A stretch of 38,855 nt of DNA from Prevotella sp. (GCA_017471245.1 JAFUVB010000039.1:1-38855); one strand, 5' to 3'; positions 23,766 to 32,163 are shown, counted from the first letter of the stretch. Notes: a model not told the origin generated them from the letters alone. Made by a program: numbers and translations.

Positions 23766-23852
23766 CACACACAGTTCTTGTTTTTTATCCTTAGGAGAGC
23801 TGTATGAACTGCGCATAAATCACATTCCACGGTGGGAAATGCCGATTTTTTG

Positions 23853-25352
23853 TTATTTCTTTTTCTTGAGTTGCAGTTTGGGAATACGTAGTTTCATGCC
23901 TTCTTTCACTTCAACTACACCGTTATATGCCTGGATATAGCATTCCATTCCATCTCCAAGATAGAACTTGGATATTTTCTTCATGTTCTGGTCTGCCCTG
24001 ACAGTGATTGTTTCCTGGGTTCCCACAATCACATAGGCACCCGTATTCACCATCTGTCTGGCGGTTTTCAGACCTTGAGAATTGTCACCCTGAGGAAGCG
24101 GTACGGCTTTCTCCTCAGGTCGGGCAACAGGTTCTTTCTTGGCATTGGCAACTGGCTTGTCCTGCACTGATGCGGGTTTGGTTTCCGTAACGGGCGCAGC
24201 TGGCACCGACTGCGCAGCTATTGCGTTCTTTTTGGCATTGATTGACTCATTGCGTGCTTCACGAACTTTTGTCAAAGAATCCACACGCGCTTTGATTCTG
24301 GCTTCTCTTGCGGCATTGATAGAGTCGAGTCGCTGCAGGGAATCAGTAGAAGTAGAGTCGATAAACTCACCATTAATCATTTCAGACTGTCCCATAGGAA
24401 TATAGACCTTGTTTTTTTTGATTCCTATATAGTAGCCAATACCCAACGCAATCAGGGCAACAAGGAGATAGCTCAACAGTCTGCCCCATACACTTGTCTT
24501 TTCTTCCATAGTTGTTTCTTCGTTTTCAGTTTCTGTATTTATTAGATTATTTGTTTTTTCTTTGTCTGCATCCTCCGCCATACCTTCGTTCCCCAGGGCT
24601 GCATCAAGCCGTTGCTCAACTTGTTGAACAGGGTTTTCTTCATCATCCGGTTCTTCTTGATGGTCAGAGACTACATCAACGGGCATTACATTACTTTGGT
24701 CAATAGCCTCATCATCACACTGTTCTGTAATGGCTTTATCCAGTTCAACGGTCTTGTAATCTTGTTCTTCAATCGGATTATCTTGTTCTGCGACCGCATT
24801 GTTGCGTTCATCAATTTCATCTTCTTGCTCATCTATCACGTCTTCTTGCTGTTGCACTTCTTCAACGTCGGCATTTTCTTCTTCATCAGGCAGTGACTGC
24901 TGAACAATTACTTCATCATGCTCATCGCCGGAATCTGATTCCGCAAGTTCAATACTATCATCAGAAGGCAATAAAGCCTCATTGGCGAGCAGCTCTTGAC
25001 TATCTTCGAACTCCACGCCGTCATTCAATACGACTGTATCAAATTGGGAAAACGGCTTGTTGACAAGCTCTTTCATCACGCTGTCGGGAGAAAACGTTAT
25101 CTTTCCCCTACCTTCGATGACAATGCGCTCGCCCGTTTTGACATTCACACTGGCGCGATCCTTCACTTCAATCACCTTGAATGTGCCAAGTCCCTTCACT
25201 TTTACCAGCTTATCATCGCGGAGACCGTCGTTGATAACTGCAATAAAGTTATTCAAGAACTGCCGTGCTTGCTTCTCTTGAAGTCCGTGTTTCTCAGCCA
25301 AAACACGTGCAAACTCCATCATGATGCCCTTAGCCATTCTCTGTTCCTCCAT
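23853..25352 (-). CDS. HU-like DNA-binding domain + transmembrane segment + LysM domain protein
   Basis: This 499-residue three-part protein starts with a HU/IHF fold at about 7-97 (VKVKGLGTFKVIEVKDR; ITFSPDSVMKELVNK). A very acidic Gln/Glu/Asp-rich region follows at 115-285, then a hydrophobic segment at 291-310 (LLSYLLVALIALGIGYYIG) and a charged, coiled-coil-prone stretch (340-375). After an Ala/Pro-rich linker, a LysM-like domain lies at about 438-492 (GAYVIVGTQETITVRADQN...LGDGMECYIQAYNG). The natural reading is N-in, with LysM outside touching peptidoglycan. However, IKKNK after the helix conflicts with the positive-inside rule, so topology is uncertain. The start overlaps the preceding HU gene by 23 bases (8 if Met6 is used). 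Confidence 0.8.
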   Translation of the reverse strand: MEEQRMAKGIMMEFARVLAEKHGLQEKQARQFLNNFIAVINDGLRDDKLVKVKGLGTFKVIEVKDRASVNVKTGERIVIEGRGKITFSPDSVMKELVNKPFSQFDTVVLNDGVEFEDSQELLANEALLPSDDSIELAESDSGDEHDEVIVQQSLPDEEENADVEEVQQQEDVIDEQEDEIDERNNAVAEQDNPIEEQDYKTVELDKAITEQCDDEAIDQSNVMPVDVVSDHQEEPDDEENPVQQVEQRLDAALGNEGMAEDADKEKTNNLINTETENEETTMEEKTSVWGRLLSYLLVALIALGIGYYIGIKKNKVYIPMGQSEMINGEFIDSTSTDSLQRLDSINAAREARIKARVDSLTKVREARNESINAKKNAIAAQSVPAAPVTETKPASVQDKPVANAKKEPVARPEEKAVPLPQGDNSQGLKTARQMVNTGAYVIVGTQETITVRADQNMKKISKFYLGDGMECYIQAYNGVVEVKEGMKLRIPKLQLKKKK

Positions 25353-25623
25353 TCTTTAGTTTTTCCTTGATAGAAGCTATCGGCTTGAAGGTAAGCACCA
25401 GTTTTGGAGGAACCAGCATTCTCTGCTGGGTTGACGGATTAACAATCACTCTTTCCAAGCGTTTCTTCACTTCAAAGGTACCAAAACGTGAAAAGGTAAC
25501 GCTTTCGCCCTCCAGAAACTTCTCGTTCATGGCGTCTATTAGCGTAAACACCATCCGCTGCACATCATCTTGCGAAAAATGAGTGCGCTGAGACAACTCT
25601 ATGATGAAGTTCTTGTTGTTCAT
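25330..25623 (-). CDS. HU-family DNA-binding protein
   Basis: The 97-residue single-domain HU/IHF-like protein has the beta-arm entry SRFGTFEVKKR and the arm region RVIVNPSTQQRMLVPPKLVLTFKP, with the NP pair at the arm tip that intercalates in HU. The N-terminal helices match the dimerisation core. It overlaps rimO by 4 bases and the HU-TM-LysM gene by 23 bases. The two HU domains are thus made together and might pair as a heterodimer; that pairing is inference. Confidence 0.88.
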   Translation of the reverse strand: MNNKNFIIELSQRTHFSQDDVQRMVFTLIDAMNEKFLEGESVTFSRFGTFEVKKRLERVIVNPSTQQRMLVPPKLVLTFKPIASIKEKLKNGGTENG

Positions 25624-26921
25624 ATTTTCGTTGTTGCGTATAGATCAAATTCTTCTGAATCAACTATCCTGACAGTGTAGAACGACCCTACCCTGAGTTG
25701 TTTTTCATGGGCAGGAACCAACACTTCGGGATCAACTTCGGGAGAACTGAATTGGGAACGGCAGATGTAATAGTCGCCTTCTTTTCTGTCGCAGATCACC
25801 TTTTGCGTGGTTCCCACGTTTTCAGCCTGCAGTTCTGCACTGATATTCTGCTGCAGTTCCATCAGTTTGTCAAGCCTTTCCTGCTTCACTTTCTCAGGAA
25901 TGTCATCTTTATAATGCACTGCACTGAAAGTTCCTTCTTCTTCAGAATAAGCAAAAGCTCCCATTCGCTCAAATCTTGCCCACCTCGTGAATTCCATCAA
26001 CTCGTCAAAATCCTCCTGCGTTTCTCCCGGGAAGCCAACCATCAGCGTGGTTCTGAGGTGAATGCCAGGTACTTCTGCCCGTATTCTACGGATGAATTCA
26101 TAGGTTTCTTTCTTAGTGAAGTGCCGTTTCATTGCCTTCAACACAGGGTCGGAAACATGCTGCAATGCAATGTCAAGATACTTGCAGACATTGCTTTTTT
26201 CACGGATCACCTGAAGCAATTCCCATGGAAAATCCGTGGGATAGGCATAGTGAAGGCGTATCCATTTCACACCTGGGATGTCGGCCATTGCCGAAACCAG
26301 TTCCGCAATATGCTGTTTTCCATCGATGTCAATGCCATAGTATGTCAGTTCCTGTGCGATTACCTGAAACTCTTTCACACCGTCGGCCACAAGATTGCTC
26401 ACCTCTTGCAGTATTTCTTCTTGCGGACGGCTCTTGTGATTGCCAGTTATGATGGGAATTGCGCAATAGGCACAATGCCGATTGCAGCCTTCGCTGATTT
26501 TGATATATGCATAATGATGCGGGGTGGTGATATGGCGTTTGCCGCAATAAGGCACTACGGGCGACTGTTTCAGATCGCTCACCAACTGCCGGTAGTTGAA
26601 TTTTCCGTAGAACTTATCCACCTCAGGAAGCTCTATTTGCAGTTCTTGCAGATAACGCTCTGAGAGACAGCCCATCACAAACAATTTGTTGAGCTTGCCG
26701 TTTCTCTTCCTTTCGGCAAACTCCAAGATGGTGTTGATGCTCTCTTCCTTGGCATCTCCGATGAAACCGCAAGTGTTTATAACAGCAATTTCACCCTGAG
26801 GATTCTTGCTGTCATGGCGGCATGAATAGCCATTAGACTCAAACATGCTCATCAGAATCTCGCTATCCACCAGATTCTTGGAGCATCCCATGGTGATGAT
26901 GTCTATCTGATTCTTAATCAT
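25620..26921 (-). CDS. rimO: ribosomal protein S12 methylthiotransferase RimO
   Basis: The 433-residue radical-SAM methylthiotransferase modifies the conserved Asp of ribosomal protein S12. The N-terminal UPF0004 domain carries cluster cysteines in TMGCSKNLVDSE, INTCGFIGDA and VMGCLSERY. The radical-SAM CxxxCxxC motif is SEGCNRHCAYCAIP. A C-terminal TRAM-like domain follows (about 365-433). GCSKNLVDSE and the family length distinguish RimO from MiaB. It overlaps ftsY by 8 bases upstream. Confidence 0.95.
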   Translation of the reverse strand: MIKNQIDIITMGCSKNLVDSEILMSMFESNGYSCRHDSKNPQGEIAVINTCGFIGDAKEESINTILEFAERKRNGKLNKLFVMGCLSERYLQELQIELPEVDKFYGKFNYRQLVSDLKQSPVVPYCGKRHITTPHHYAYIKISEGCNRHCAYCAIPIITGNHKSRPQEEILQEVSNLVADGVKEFQVIAQELTYYGIDIDGKQHIAELVSAMADIPGVKWIRLHYAYPTDFPWELLQVIREKSNVCKYLDIALQHVSDPVLKAMKRHFTKKETYEFIRRIRAEVPGIHLRTTLMVGFPGETQEDFDELMEFTRWARFERMGAFAYSEEEGTFSAVHYKDDIPEKVKQERLDKLMELQQNISAELQAENVGTTQKVICDRKEGDYYICRSQFSSPEVDPEVLVPAHEKQLRVGSFYTVRIVDSEEFDLYATTKI

Positions 26922-27867
26922 TAAACAATGAATCTACAAACTGACGTCTATTAAACAACTGCAAGTCCTCCATTCCTTCACCCAGGCCGATATATTTCAC
27001 CGGCACCTTCAGCTGGTCGCTGATTCCGATAACCACGCCGCCTTTGGCTGTTCCGTCGAGTTTCGTGATGGCGAGTGATGTGATCTGCGTGACGGCAGCA
27101 AACTGTTTGGCCTGCTCGAAAGCATTCTGCCCGGTGCTTCCATCAAGAACAAGCAACACCTCATCTGGGGCATCGGGCAGCACTTTCTTCATTACGTCCT
27201 TGATTTTCTTTAGTTCGTTCATCAGCCCCACCTTGTTATGAAGGCGCCCTGCTGTGTCGATAATCACCACATCGGCATCGTTTGCCTTGGCAGAACTCAA
27301 TGTGTCGAAGGAAACACTGGCAGGATCGGCTCCCATTTGTTGCTTCACGACGGGCACTCCCACACGTTCTCCCCAAATGCACAACTGCTCCACGGCTGCT
27401 GCACGGAATGTATCGGCAGCACCCAAATACACTTTCTTGCCGGCCTGCTTAAACTGCCATGCGAGTTTTCCGATGGTTGTGGTCTTGCCAACACCATTCA
27501 CGCCAACCACCAAGATGACATAGGGCTTATGGTCAGAGGGCAAATCCCAGTTCTCGTTATCATCGCTGTGATTCTCACTGAGCAGGCTTGCTATTTCATC
27601 GCGTAAGATTCCATTCAACTCAGATGTAGAGACATACTTGTCTCTCGCTACCCTATCCTCAATGCGATGAATGATTTTGAGTGTAGTGTCAACGCCAACA
27701 TCGCTTGTGATGAGCACTTCCTCGAGATCATCAAGCACCTCGTCGTCCACCTTCGACTTACCTGCGACGGCTCGTGTCAGCTTGGAAAAAACACTTTGCT
27801 TTGTTTTCTCGAGTCCTTTGTCTAATGTTTCCTTCTTACTCTTATTAAAAATTCCAAAAAGTCCCAT
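26914..27867 (-). CDS. ftsY: signal recognition particle receptor FtsY
   Basis: The 317-residue SRP GTPase has a four-helix N domain (about 20-100), then the G domain with GVNGVGKTTTIGKLA, DTFRAAAVEQL, DTAGRLHNK and TKLDGTAKGGV. It targets ribosome-nascent chain complexes to the membrane with Ffh. There is no long acidic A domain, as is usual in Bacteroidetes. A TAACTTTG -7 box lies at 27932-27925, after the terminator of the ribosomal protein operon. Confidence 0.95.
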   Translation of the reverse strand: MGLFGIFNKSKKETLDKGLEKTKQSVFSKLTRAVAGKSKVDDEVLDDLEEVLITSDVGVDTTLKIIHRIEDRVARDKYVSTSELNGILRDEIASLLSENHSDDNENWDLPSDHKPYVILVVGVNGVGKTTTIGKLAWQFKQAGKKVYLGAADTFRAAAVEQLCIWGERVGVPVVKQQMGADPASVSFDTLSSAKANDADVVIIDTAGRLHNKVGLMNELKKIKDVMKKVLPDAPDEVLLVLDGSTGQNAFEQAKQFAAVTQITSLAITKLDGTAKGGVVIGISDQLKVPVKYIGLGEGMEDLQLFNRRQFVDSLFND

Positions 27868-27924
27868 ATATCAAGATTTTACAGACAGGCGGGTTTGAAA
27901 ATGCCATAATTGTCCAATTTGTTG

Positions 27925-27932
27925 CAAAGTTA
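27925..27932 (-). promoter_or_regulatory. -7 element for ftsY operon
   Basis: Minus-strand TAACTTTG, 58 bases before the ftsY start and just past the upstream terminator. No good -33 box at 19-21 bp. Confidence 0.45.
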
Positions 27933-27966
27933 TAAAAAAAATCCGAAATAACCTTATCTTCTTTCA

Positions 27967-28003
27967 AAAAATAAAAAGAGCCACAACAATGTTGCAGCTC
28001 TTT
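27967..28003 (-). terminator. terminator of the rpmB-rpmG-DUF4295 operon
   Basis: AAAGAGC and GCTCTTT (outer stem), with inner CAAC/GTTG, form a hairpin at 27975-28003. On the minus strand it is followed by a T-rich run (TTTTATTTTTT). It begins 19 bases after the DUF4295 stop. Confidence 0.85.
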
Positions 28004-28021
28004 ATATGTCATTTCAGAATA

Positions 28022-28180
28022 TTAATTCTTGAAAAAAGCCTGTACATCCTCATTAGGCACCATCTGCTCATCAAAAACATAAGCACCTGTTTTCGGACTC
28101 TTTACCATTTTAATAACCTTTGTATAAGCGCGACCGTCCTTTGAACCTTCATGGAGGGTAGCAACCGTTTTCTTTGCCAT
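28022..28180 (-). CDS. DUF4295 small basic protein
   Basis: The 52-residue basic protein begins MAKKTVATLHEGSKDG and ends in EDVQAFFKN. It follows rpmG by 12 bases and precedes the terminator. This small protein is regularly next to L33 and L28 in Bacteroidetes and is thought to be ribosome-associated; I rest on that context. I found it by reading the frame directly: the ATG at 28180 and the TAA at 28022-28024 bound it cleanly. Confidence 0.88.
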   Translation of the reverse strand: MAKKTVATLHEGSKDGRAYTKVIKMVKSPKTGAYVFDEQMVPNEDVQAFFKN

Positions 28181-28192
28181 TGTCTAATCGTT

Positions 28193-28384
28193 TTATTTGA
28201 TTTCCTTATGAACAGTCATTCTCTTCAGAATGGGATTGTACTTCTTCATCTCCAATCTCTCGGGAGTATTCTTGCGGTTCTTAGTCGTGATATAACGACT
28301 TGTGCCAGGAAGACCGCTGTTCTTCATCTCCGTGCACTCCAGAATCACCTGAACCCTATTGCCTTTAGCCTTTTTTGATGCCAT
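28193..28384 (-). CDS. rpmG: 50S ribosomal protein L33
   Basis: The 63-residue protein has the L33 core [33 protein letters not shown] and [14 protein letters not shown]. It has only one Cys and lacks the paired CxxC motifs, so it is a zinc-independent (C-minus) form. It lies 5 bases after rpmB. Confidence 0.95.
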   Translation of the reverse strand: MASKKAKGNRVQVILECTEMKNSGLPGTSRYITTKNRKNTPERLEMKKYNPILKRMTVHKEIK

Positions 28385-28389
28385 GGTAA

Positions 28390-28653
28390 TTATTCTCCTA
28401 TCACTTTAATGTCCTTCCAGTCAACATAGCCTTTACTTACAGCCTGCTTGAGAGCTGCGTCAAGACCAACCTTATTAATAAGTCGCAGTCCCGCTGCGCT
28501 AATCTTTAGACGAATCCAGCACTGTTCTTCAACATAATAGAACTTCTTGCTGAACAAGTTTACTTCAAAGCGGCGCTTTGTACGATGCTTTGAATGGGAA
28601 ACATTGTTGCCCACCTGAGCTTTCTTTCCCGTAATCTGACAAATCTTCGACAT
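28390..28653 (-). CDS. rpmB: 50S ribosomal protein L28
   Basis: The 87-residue protein has [20 protein letters not shown] and [15 protein letters not shown], characteristic of L28, and ends in [14 protein letters not shown]. It opens the rpmB-rpmG-DUF4295 operon, with a good promoter 52 bases upstream. Confidence 0.95.
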   Translation of the reverse strand: MSKICQITGKKAQVGNNVSHSKHRTKRRFEVNLFSKKFYYVEEQCWIRLKISAAGLRLINKVGLDAALKQAVSKGYVDWKDIKVIGE

Positions 28654-28704
28654 TGCTATCTACGTTTTTAACTTTCGTTTTTGATACTTATTCCAAACAG
28701 GGTG

Positions 28705-28735
28705 CAAAATTACAAACTTTTTACGAATAAACAAA
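28705..28735 (-). promoter_or_regulatory. promoter for rpmB operon
   Basis: Minus-strand TTTG (28735-28732), 19 bp, TAATTTTG (28712-28705). Both boxes and the spacing match the Bacteroidetes consensus. Confidence 0.75.
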
Positions 28736-28813
28736 ACAATTATCAGAATAATCTTTGCAATTAAGTTTTTTTTTCGTTTAAAGCTGCGTTTATATATGAA
28801 AAACCTGAATCTC

Positions 28814-28901
28814 GATGCACGAGAGGATGGATCATCATACATGGGAAGATGAATCTTCATGCACGAGAAGATAGATCATCATGCACGAGATACTACTGAA
28901 T
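28814..28901. repeat. 22-bp tandem array, ATGCACGAGAAGAT type, four units
   Basis: Units begin at 28814, 28836, 28858 and 28880, exactly 22 bp apart. Units 1 and 3 are nearly identical (ATGCACGAGAGGATGGATCA versus ATGCACGAGAAGATAGATCA); units 2 and 4 are diverged. The array lies between the ABC permease stop (28919) and the rpmB promoter. The unit sequence is unrelated to the CATAGGTTT arrays. Confidence 0.8.
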
Positions 28902-28918
28902 GCACACTGAAACCTGCG

Positions 28919-30118
28919 CTAACTCCTCGAAGACCAAATGTTAGAAACTTTCCTTCTTATAGCCACGATGTTCAGAATGGTAACAATGACAAACAGCAAC
29001 AGGCCTACCGCGATGGCTGGAAGCATATTTGAGTCGGCCATCTGTGGGAATAATGTTTCGATAATATTCATATAATACCTGCGGACAACGGCCAACACGA
29101 TCAAGGCAATGATGAGCACAAGGACGTTGAGAATGATGGTCAACAACTGATAAGGCCATGCCACTTTTGCCGGAGAATAGCCTATGAGCAACAGGTTTTC
29201 AAGCTTCGAGGCATTCTTTTGCACCAGCAAATAGATGCTTAACATCAGAATGTAGAAGCTGAGAATGCTGATGATCAATCCAATCACCATCACTAATGAG
29301 ATGACCAATTTCAGGAAATAGGTTGTTTTCTCTGCCTGCAGTTTGTCGTCTTCCACCTCATATCCGTTCTTTTCAACAAACTTCGCGATATTCTCATCTG
29401 CCGGATTACCCACTTCAACAATAAGTCGCGAAGGGTTAGAGCTCTCTTCTGCCGCATAATTCCGGTTGCTCCAATCCATAAAAGCCTGCGGAACCAAGAT
29501 TGTATTCAGCCTATTGCTGAACCCGATCACATTTCCCTTGAACTCATCTCGCTTTCCATTACCGTGAATGAAGATATGGAAGTCGATCATACCCGCCAAT
29601 CCGTCACTGATTTTCGGCAGCGAATGACTCTGGGCAAAGCCGAAATTATACATATTAATATATGTACGAGGCAGAATGACAGGCACTTCTCGGCTCCCCG
29701 CCTCATATTTCCAGTCTTTCAATGCCACATCCACGAAATGATCGGGTACGCTTTCGAAGAACAATTCCGTGCGGATGAAGCTCTGTCCATTCACGCCCAT
29801 GGTCGCATCAATGGCATATTCGGCACGTGTGAACCATCCGAGGTTCTTCACGAAATCCTGTTTCCGGAACTCATCCATTTCCATTTCAGAGAACGTGTGG
29901 CTCCTTCCGGATATCGTATTCCCTATTCCAATCTTCTTGCTGAATATGATATAGTCGGATTTCATGAACGAATCCTCCGACGTAAAGACAGGCAGCACAT
30001 CGCGATAGAACTGGTATCCCAGCAACACAATGAACATTCCGAACAAGTTTGCGAAGAAAAAGCCGACGAACTGACCTACACTTATATGCTGACGCAGTAA
30101 TTTCCAAACGAGACTCAT
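28919..30118 (-). CDS. FtsX-like ABC transporter permease
   Basis: The 399-residue membrane protein has the MacB/FtsX layout. One N-terminal membrane helix (about 15-38, QFVGFFFANLFGMFIVLLGY) is followed by a large extracytoplasmic domain to about 270. Three C-terminal helices follow (LVISLVMVIGLIISILSFYI; ILNVLVLIIALIVLAVV; AIAVGLLLFVIVTILNIVAI). The loop LENLLLIGYSPAKVAWPY is typical of FtsX permeases. It lies 36 bases after an ABC ATPase gene and two genes after a lipoprotein. Such systems usually do mechanotransmission or lipoprotein release rather than import; the substrate is unknown. Confidence 0.82.
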   Translation of the reverse strand: MSLVWKLLRQHISVGQFVGFFFANLFGMFIVLLGYQFYRDVLPVFTSEDSFMKSDYIIFSKKIGIGNTISGRSHTFSEMEMDEFRKQDFVKNLGWFTRAEYAIDATMGVNGQSFIRTELFFESVPDHFVDVALKDWKYEAGSREVPVILPRTYINMYNFGFAQSHSLPKISDGLAGMIDFHIFIHGNGKRDEFKGNVIGFSNRLNTILVPQAFMDWSNRNYAAEESSNPSRLIVEVGNPADENIAKFVEKNGYEVEDDKLQAEKTTYFLKLVISLVMVIGLIISILSFYILMLSIYLLVQKNASKLENLLLIGYSPAKVAWPYQLLTIILNVLVLIIALIVLAVVRRYYMNIIETLFPQMADSNMLPAIAVGLLLFVIVTILNIVAIRRKVSNIWSSRS

Positions 30119-30154
30119 AGATATTTTCTGATATAAAAACGCTACTAATTACGA

Positions 30155-30799
30155 CTATAACCTGTAAACCACATCATAAGGCAGCTCCATTCGCTTGCCG
30201 ATACTTGTGAGAACAACGCCGGCTCCCTGTGCCTTTGCCTCTTTCAACAGGATATCCGCCATTATTCTTGAGTTGGTATCATCGAGGTGGGATATAGGTT
30301 CGTCTGCCAAGATAAAGTCGAATGGCTGCACGAGAGCACGCACGAGCGCCACCCGCTGCTGCTGTCCAAACGACATCTTGCCTATCAACACATTCTTTTT
30401 CTCTGCTATTCCGAGCATCTCGAACCACTCATCAATCTGCTTCTGACTCTTGAAACGCGTTATCTTGTTTTTGATTTCAACGTTCTCATAGGCAGTAAGC
30501 TCCGGGAAAAGCCTTAATTCCTGGAAGAGATGACTGACGTGGCGGCTTCTTATTTCCACCCAATCGCTCACCTTCAGGCTATTGATATTCACATCATCAA
30601 AGAAAATATTCCCCGAGTAGTCGTGCCTATAGCCTATCAGATAGCTACAGAAGGTGCTCTTCCCTTTTCCGCTGTCGGCTTCTACAAGATACAGCCTTTC
30701 TTTCTCGAACAGCACATCCTGCTGCCATATTTCACTGTCCTGCTCCTCGCGAGATGCAAAGACATGAGGAATCACGTATTTTAAACGAATCGAATTCAT
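30155..30799 (-). CDS. ABC transporter ATP-binding protein with altered motifs
   Basis: The 214-residue LolD/MacB-type ATPase is atypical. Walker A reads ADSGKGKST (41-49), with Ala for the first Gly. The Q-loop Gln93 is present (FQELRLFPELT). The signature is MSFGQ (142-146) instead of LSGGQ. Walker B and its Glu are intact (FILADEP), and the D-loop is SHLDD. Where the switch histidine is expected, VVLTSIGKR has none. Missing switch His with intact catalytic Glu suggests slow or altered hydrolysis. It overlaps the lipoprotein gene by 4 bases and precedes its cognate permease, so this is likely one complex. Confidence 0.85.
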   Translation of the reverse strand: MNSIRLKYVIPHVFASREEQDSEIWQQDVLFEKERLYLVEADSGKGKSTFCSYLIGYRHDYSGNIFFDDVNINSLKVSDWVEIRSRHVSHLFQELRLFPELTAYENVEIKNKITRFKSQKQIDEWFEMLGIAEKKNVLIGKMSFGQQQRVALVRALVQPFDFILADEPISHLDDTNSRIMADILLKEAKAQGAGVVLTSIGKRMELPYDVVYRL

Positions 30800-32148
30800 C
30801 TGATTGTCAATATGATTGTGCTGACATCGCCCGTTATAGGCAACATCACCGACTTGATTGTTTCAACTATCTCATTGTTGCCAACCCCATCTAAATGGAG
30901 CAACAGACACATTTTCTCACCCTTGAGCGCATTTGACACCGAAGGATCGGTATTCTTATAGGAAGGCATCACGCTGCCGTTGGGAACCAACTGCCCATAG
31001 AACTGCTTGTCGGAAGTAACGCCGAACAAGAATCTCCGGCTCTTGTCTTGATAGACAAACGCATTGACTGCCTTCGCGTCTCTGCGGATGGAAGCCCCGT
31101 CGGGACAGGATTTCATCCAATAGTCCACATCTTTCAGGAATCCGTCGTCAGCCAATTGTGCATGGATAGATACCATGGGGTCCATGTTATGGGCAGTTAT
31201 CGCTACCTCACCATCTACCCCCTGGAGAATCCTGTTCATATCTATTGCGGTGTTCACCCCCGTCAACAGCGATGTCAGCATTCTGTTTTTCCGGATCATT
31301 CCCAACAAATCCTCACCCTTGGTGTTGATCATCAGCGAACAGAAATCAGAGCCCGACAGCTTGCCGATATATGCTCCGCTGATCGGGCGGAACAACTCTT
31401 TGGCAGCTACCAAAGCCTCGTTCACACGCTTATTCAGCGAAAACGTCTCTCCCTTCATACGAAGAGTGCCGTCGGAACACGCTATTTCTGCGGCAATCAG
31501 TATCTGCGACGCATCCGTTTTTTCGGGTGCTCCCAGCGTGAAAGGTGCCGCAAACATCTCCGGAAGGGCAGCTGCCTGAGCGACAAGAGCGACCGGAGTG
31601 GACATGGATTCTAACCTTTCCATCAGTGGAGACGACTTGATTCCCATGTCATCTCCCTGTTTGAAATAGGCACTTATTTGGCTAATGGTTTCCGAATGCT
31701 GCGCCGGAAGAGCCGGTCCCATGACAACCACGGCAGTATTACCTATGCCGACGACCCACGATCCCTTGACAACGGTGAACAGATTTCCGCGGAACGGCGT
31801 CGCTTCCTGGCAGATTCCCTTCGCAGCGAGGCGCTTGAAGAAGTGCTCCACCTGCTTTCTGTCGTCCACTTTTGCCACCATTCCGAGCGCACCTTCCTGC
31901 GATTCGAAGAGAAAAAGCCTTGCAGACACATCGATGCCCATGTCTTCTTCGCTGTCGATACCCAATGTTGAACAGAGCATTTGCGATGCATCTTGCTTTC
32001 CTTTGCCAGATGATTCAAGAAGTTGCTGCATGTCGATGGAAAGCAATGCCATGCTATTGCCCGGTATCACATTCAAATAATCATCATCGGAACACGAGGA
32101 AAACATGACGGCAAGCAACATGAAAACCCAAACAATCTTTTTTTTCAT
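30796..32148 (-). CDS. lipoprotein, DUF4836-like
   Basis: The 450-residue protein has a lipoprotein signal (MKKKIVWVFMLLAVMFSSC with lipobox VMFSSC, followed by Ser-Asp-Asp-Asp). The DDD after the Cys resembles Bacteroidetes surface-export rules (acidic residues near +2), so it may reach the outer surface. The start of the mature part (IPGNSMALLSIDMQQLLE) and repeated globular modules resemble DUF4836 proteins of Bacteroidales; I give this moderate weight. It is sandwiched between rsmE (15-base gap) and the ABC ATPase (4-base overlap), so it may be a substrate or accessory lipoprotein of that ABC pair. Confidence 0.65.
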   Translation of the reverse strand: MKKKIVWVFMLLAVMFSSCSDDDYLNVIPGNSMALLSIDMQQLLESSGKGKQDASQMLCSTLGIDSEEDMGIDVSARLFLFESQEGALGMVAKVDDRKQVEHFFKRLAAKGICQEATPFRGNLFTVVKGSWVVGIGNTAVVVMGPALPAQHSETISQISAYFKQGDDMGIKSSPLMERLESMSTPVALVAQAAALPEMFAAPFTLGAPEKTDASQILIAAEIACSDGTLRMKGETFSLNKRVNEALVAAKELFRPISGAYIGKLSGSDFCSLMINTKGEDLLGMIRKNRMLTSLLTGVNTAIDMNRILQGVDGEVAITAHNMDPMVSIHAQLADDGFLKDVDYWMKSCPDGASIRRDAKAVNAFVYQDKSRRFLFGVTSDKQFYGQLVPNGSVMPSYKNTDPSVSNALKGEKMCLLLHLDGVGNNEIVETIKSVMLPITGDVSTIILTIR

Positions 32149-32163
32149 TCTTTATTCTTTCTG

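Larger units (their letters stand above)
23037..23852. other. 816-bp repeat-rich intergenic region
   Basis: No gene is supported here. From left to right it has a -7-like box for moxR (23092-23099), a minus-strand terminator (23141-23180), 22-bp array 2 (23241-23390), and an 82-bp inverted repeat pair (23439-23520 / 23684-23765) enclosing a second 22-bp array (23574-23684). It ends with a third copy of the arm tip, CTGCGCATAAATCACA, at 23809-23824. Confidence 0.75.

Noticed and set aside
23563-23772. 69-residue minus-strand frame in the inverted repeat
   Set aside because: Repetitive composition comes from the 22-bp units and the arm; no support as a gene.
28151-28378. plus-strand frame over rpmG and DUF4295
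   Set aside because: Shadow of two real genes on the minus strand.
28660-28860. 66-residue minus-strand frame upstream of rpmB
   Set aside because: It runs through the rpmB promoter and into the 22-bp repeat; lysine/isoleucine-rich chance frame.
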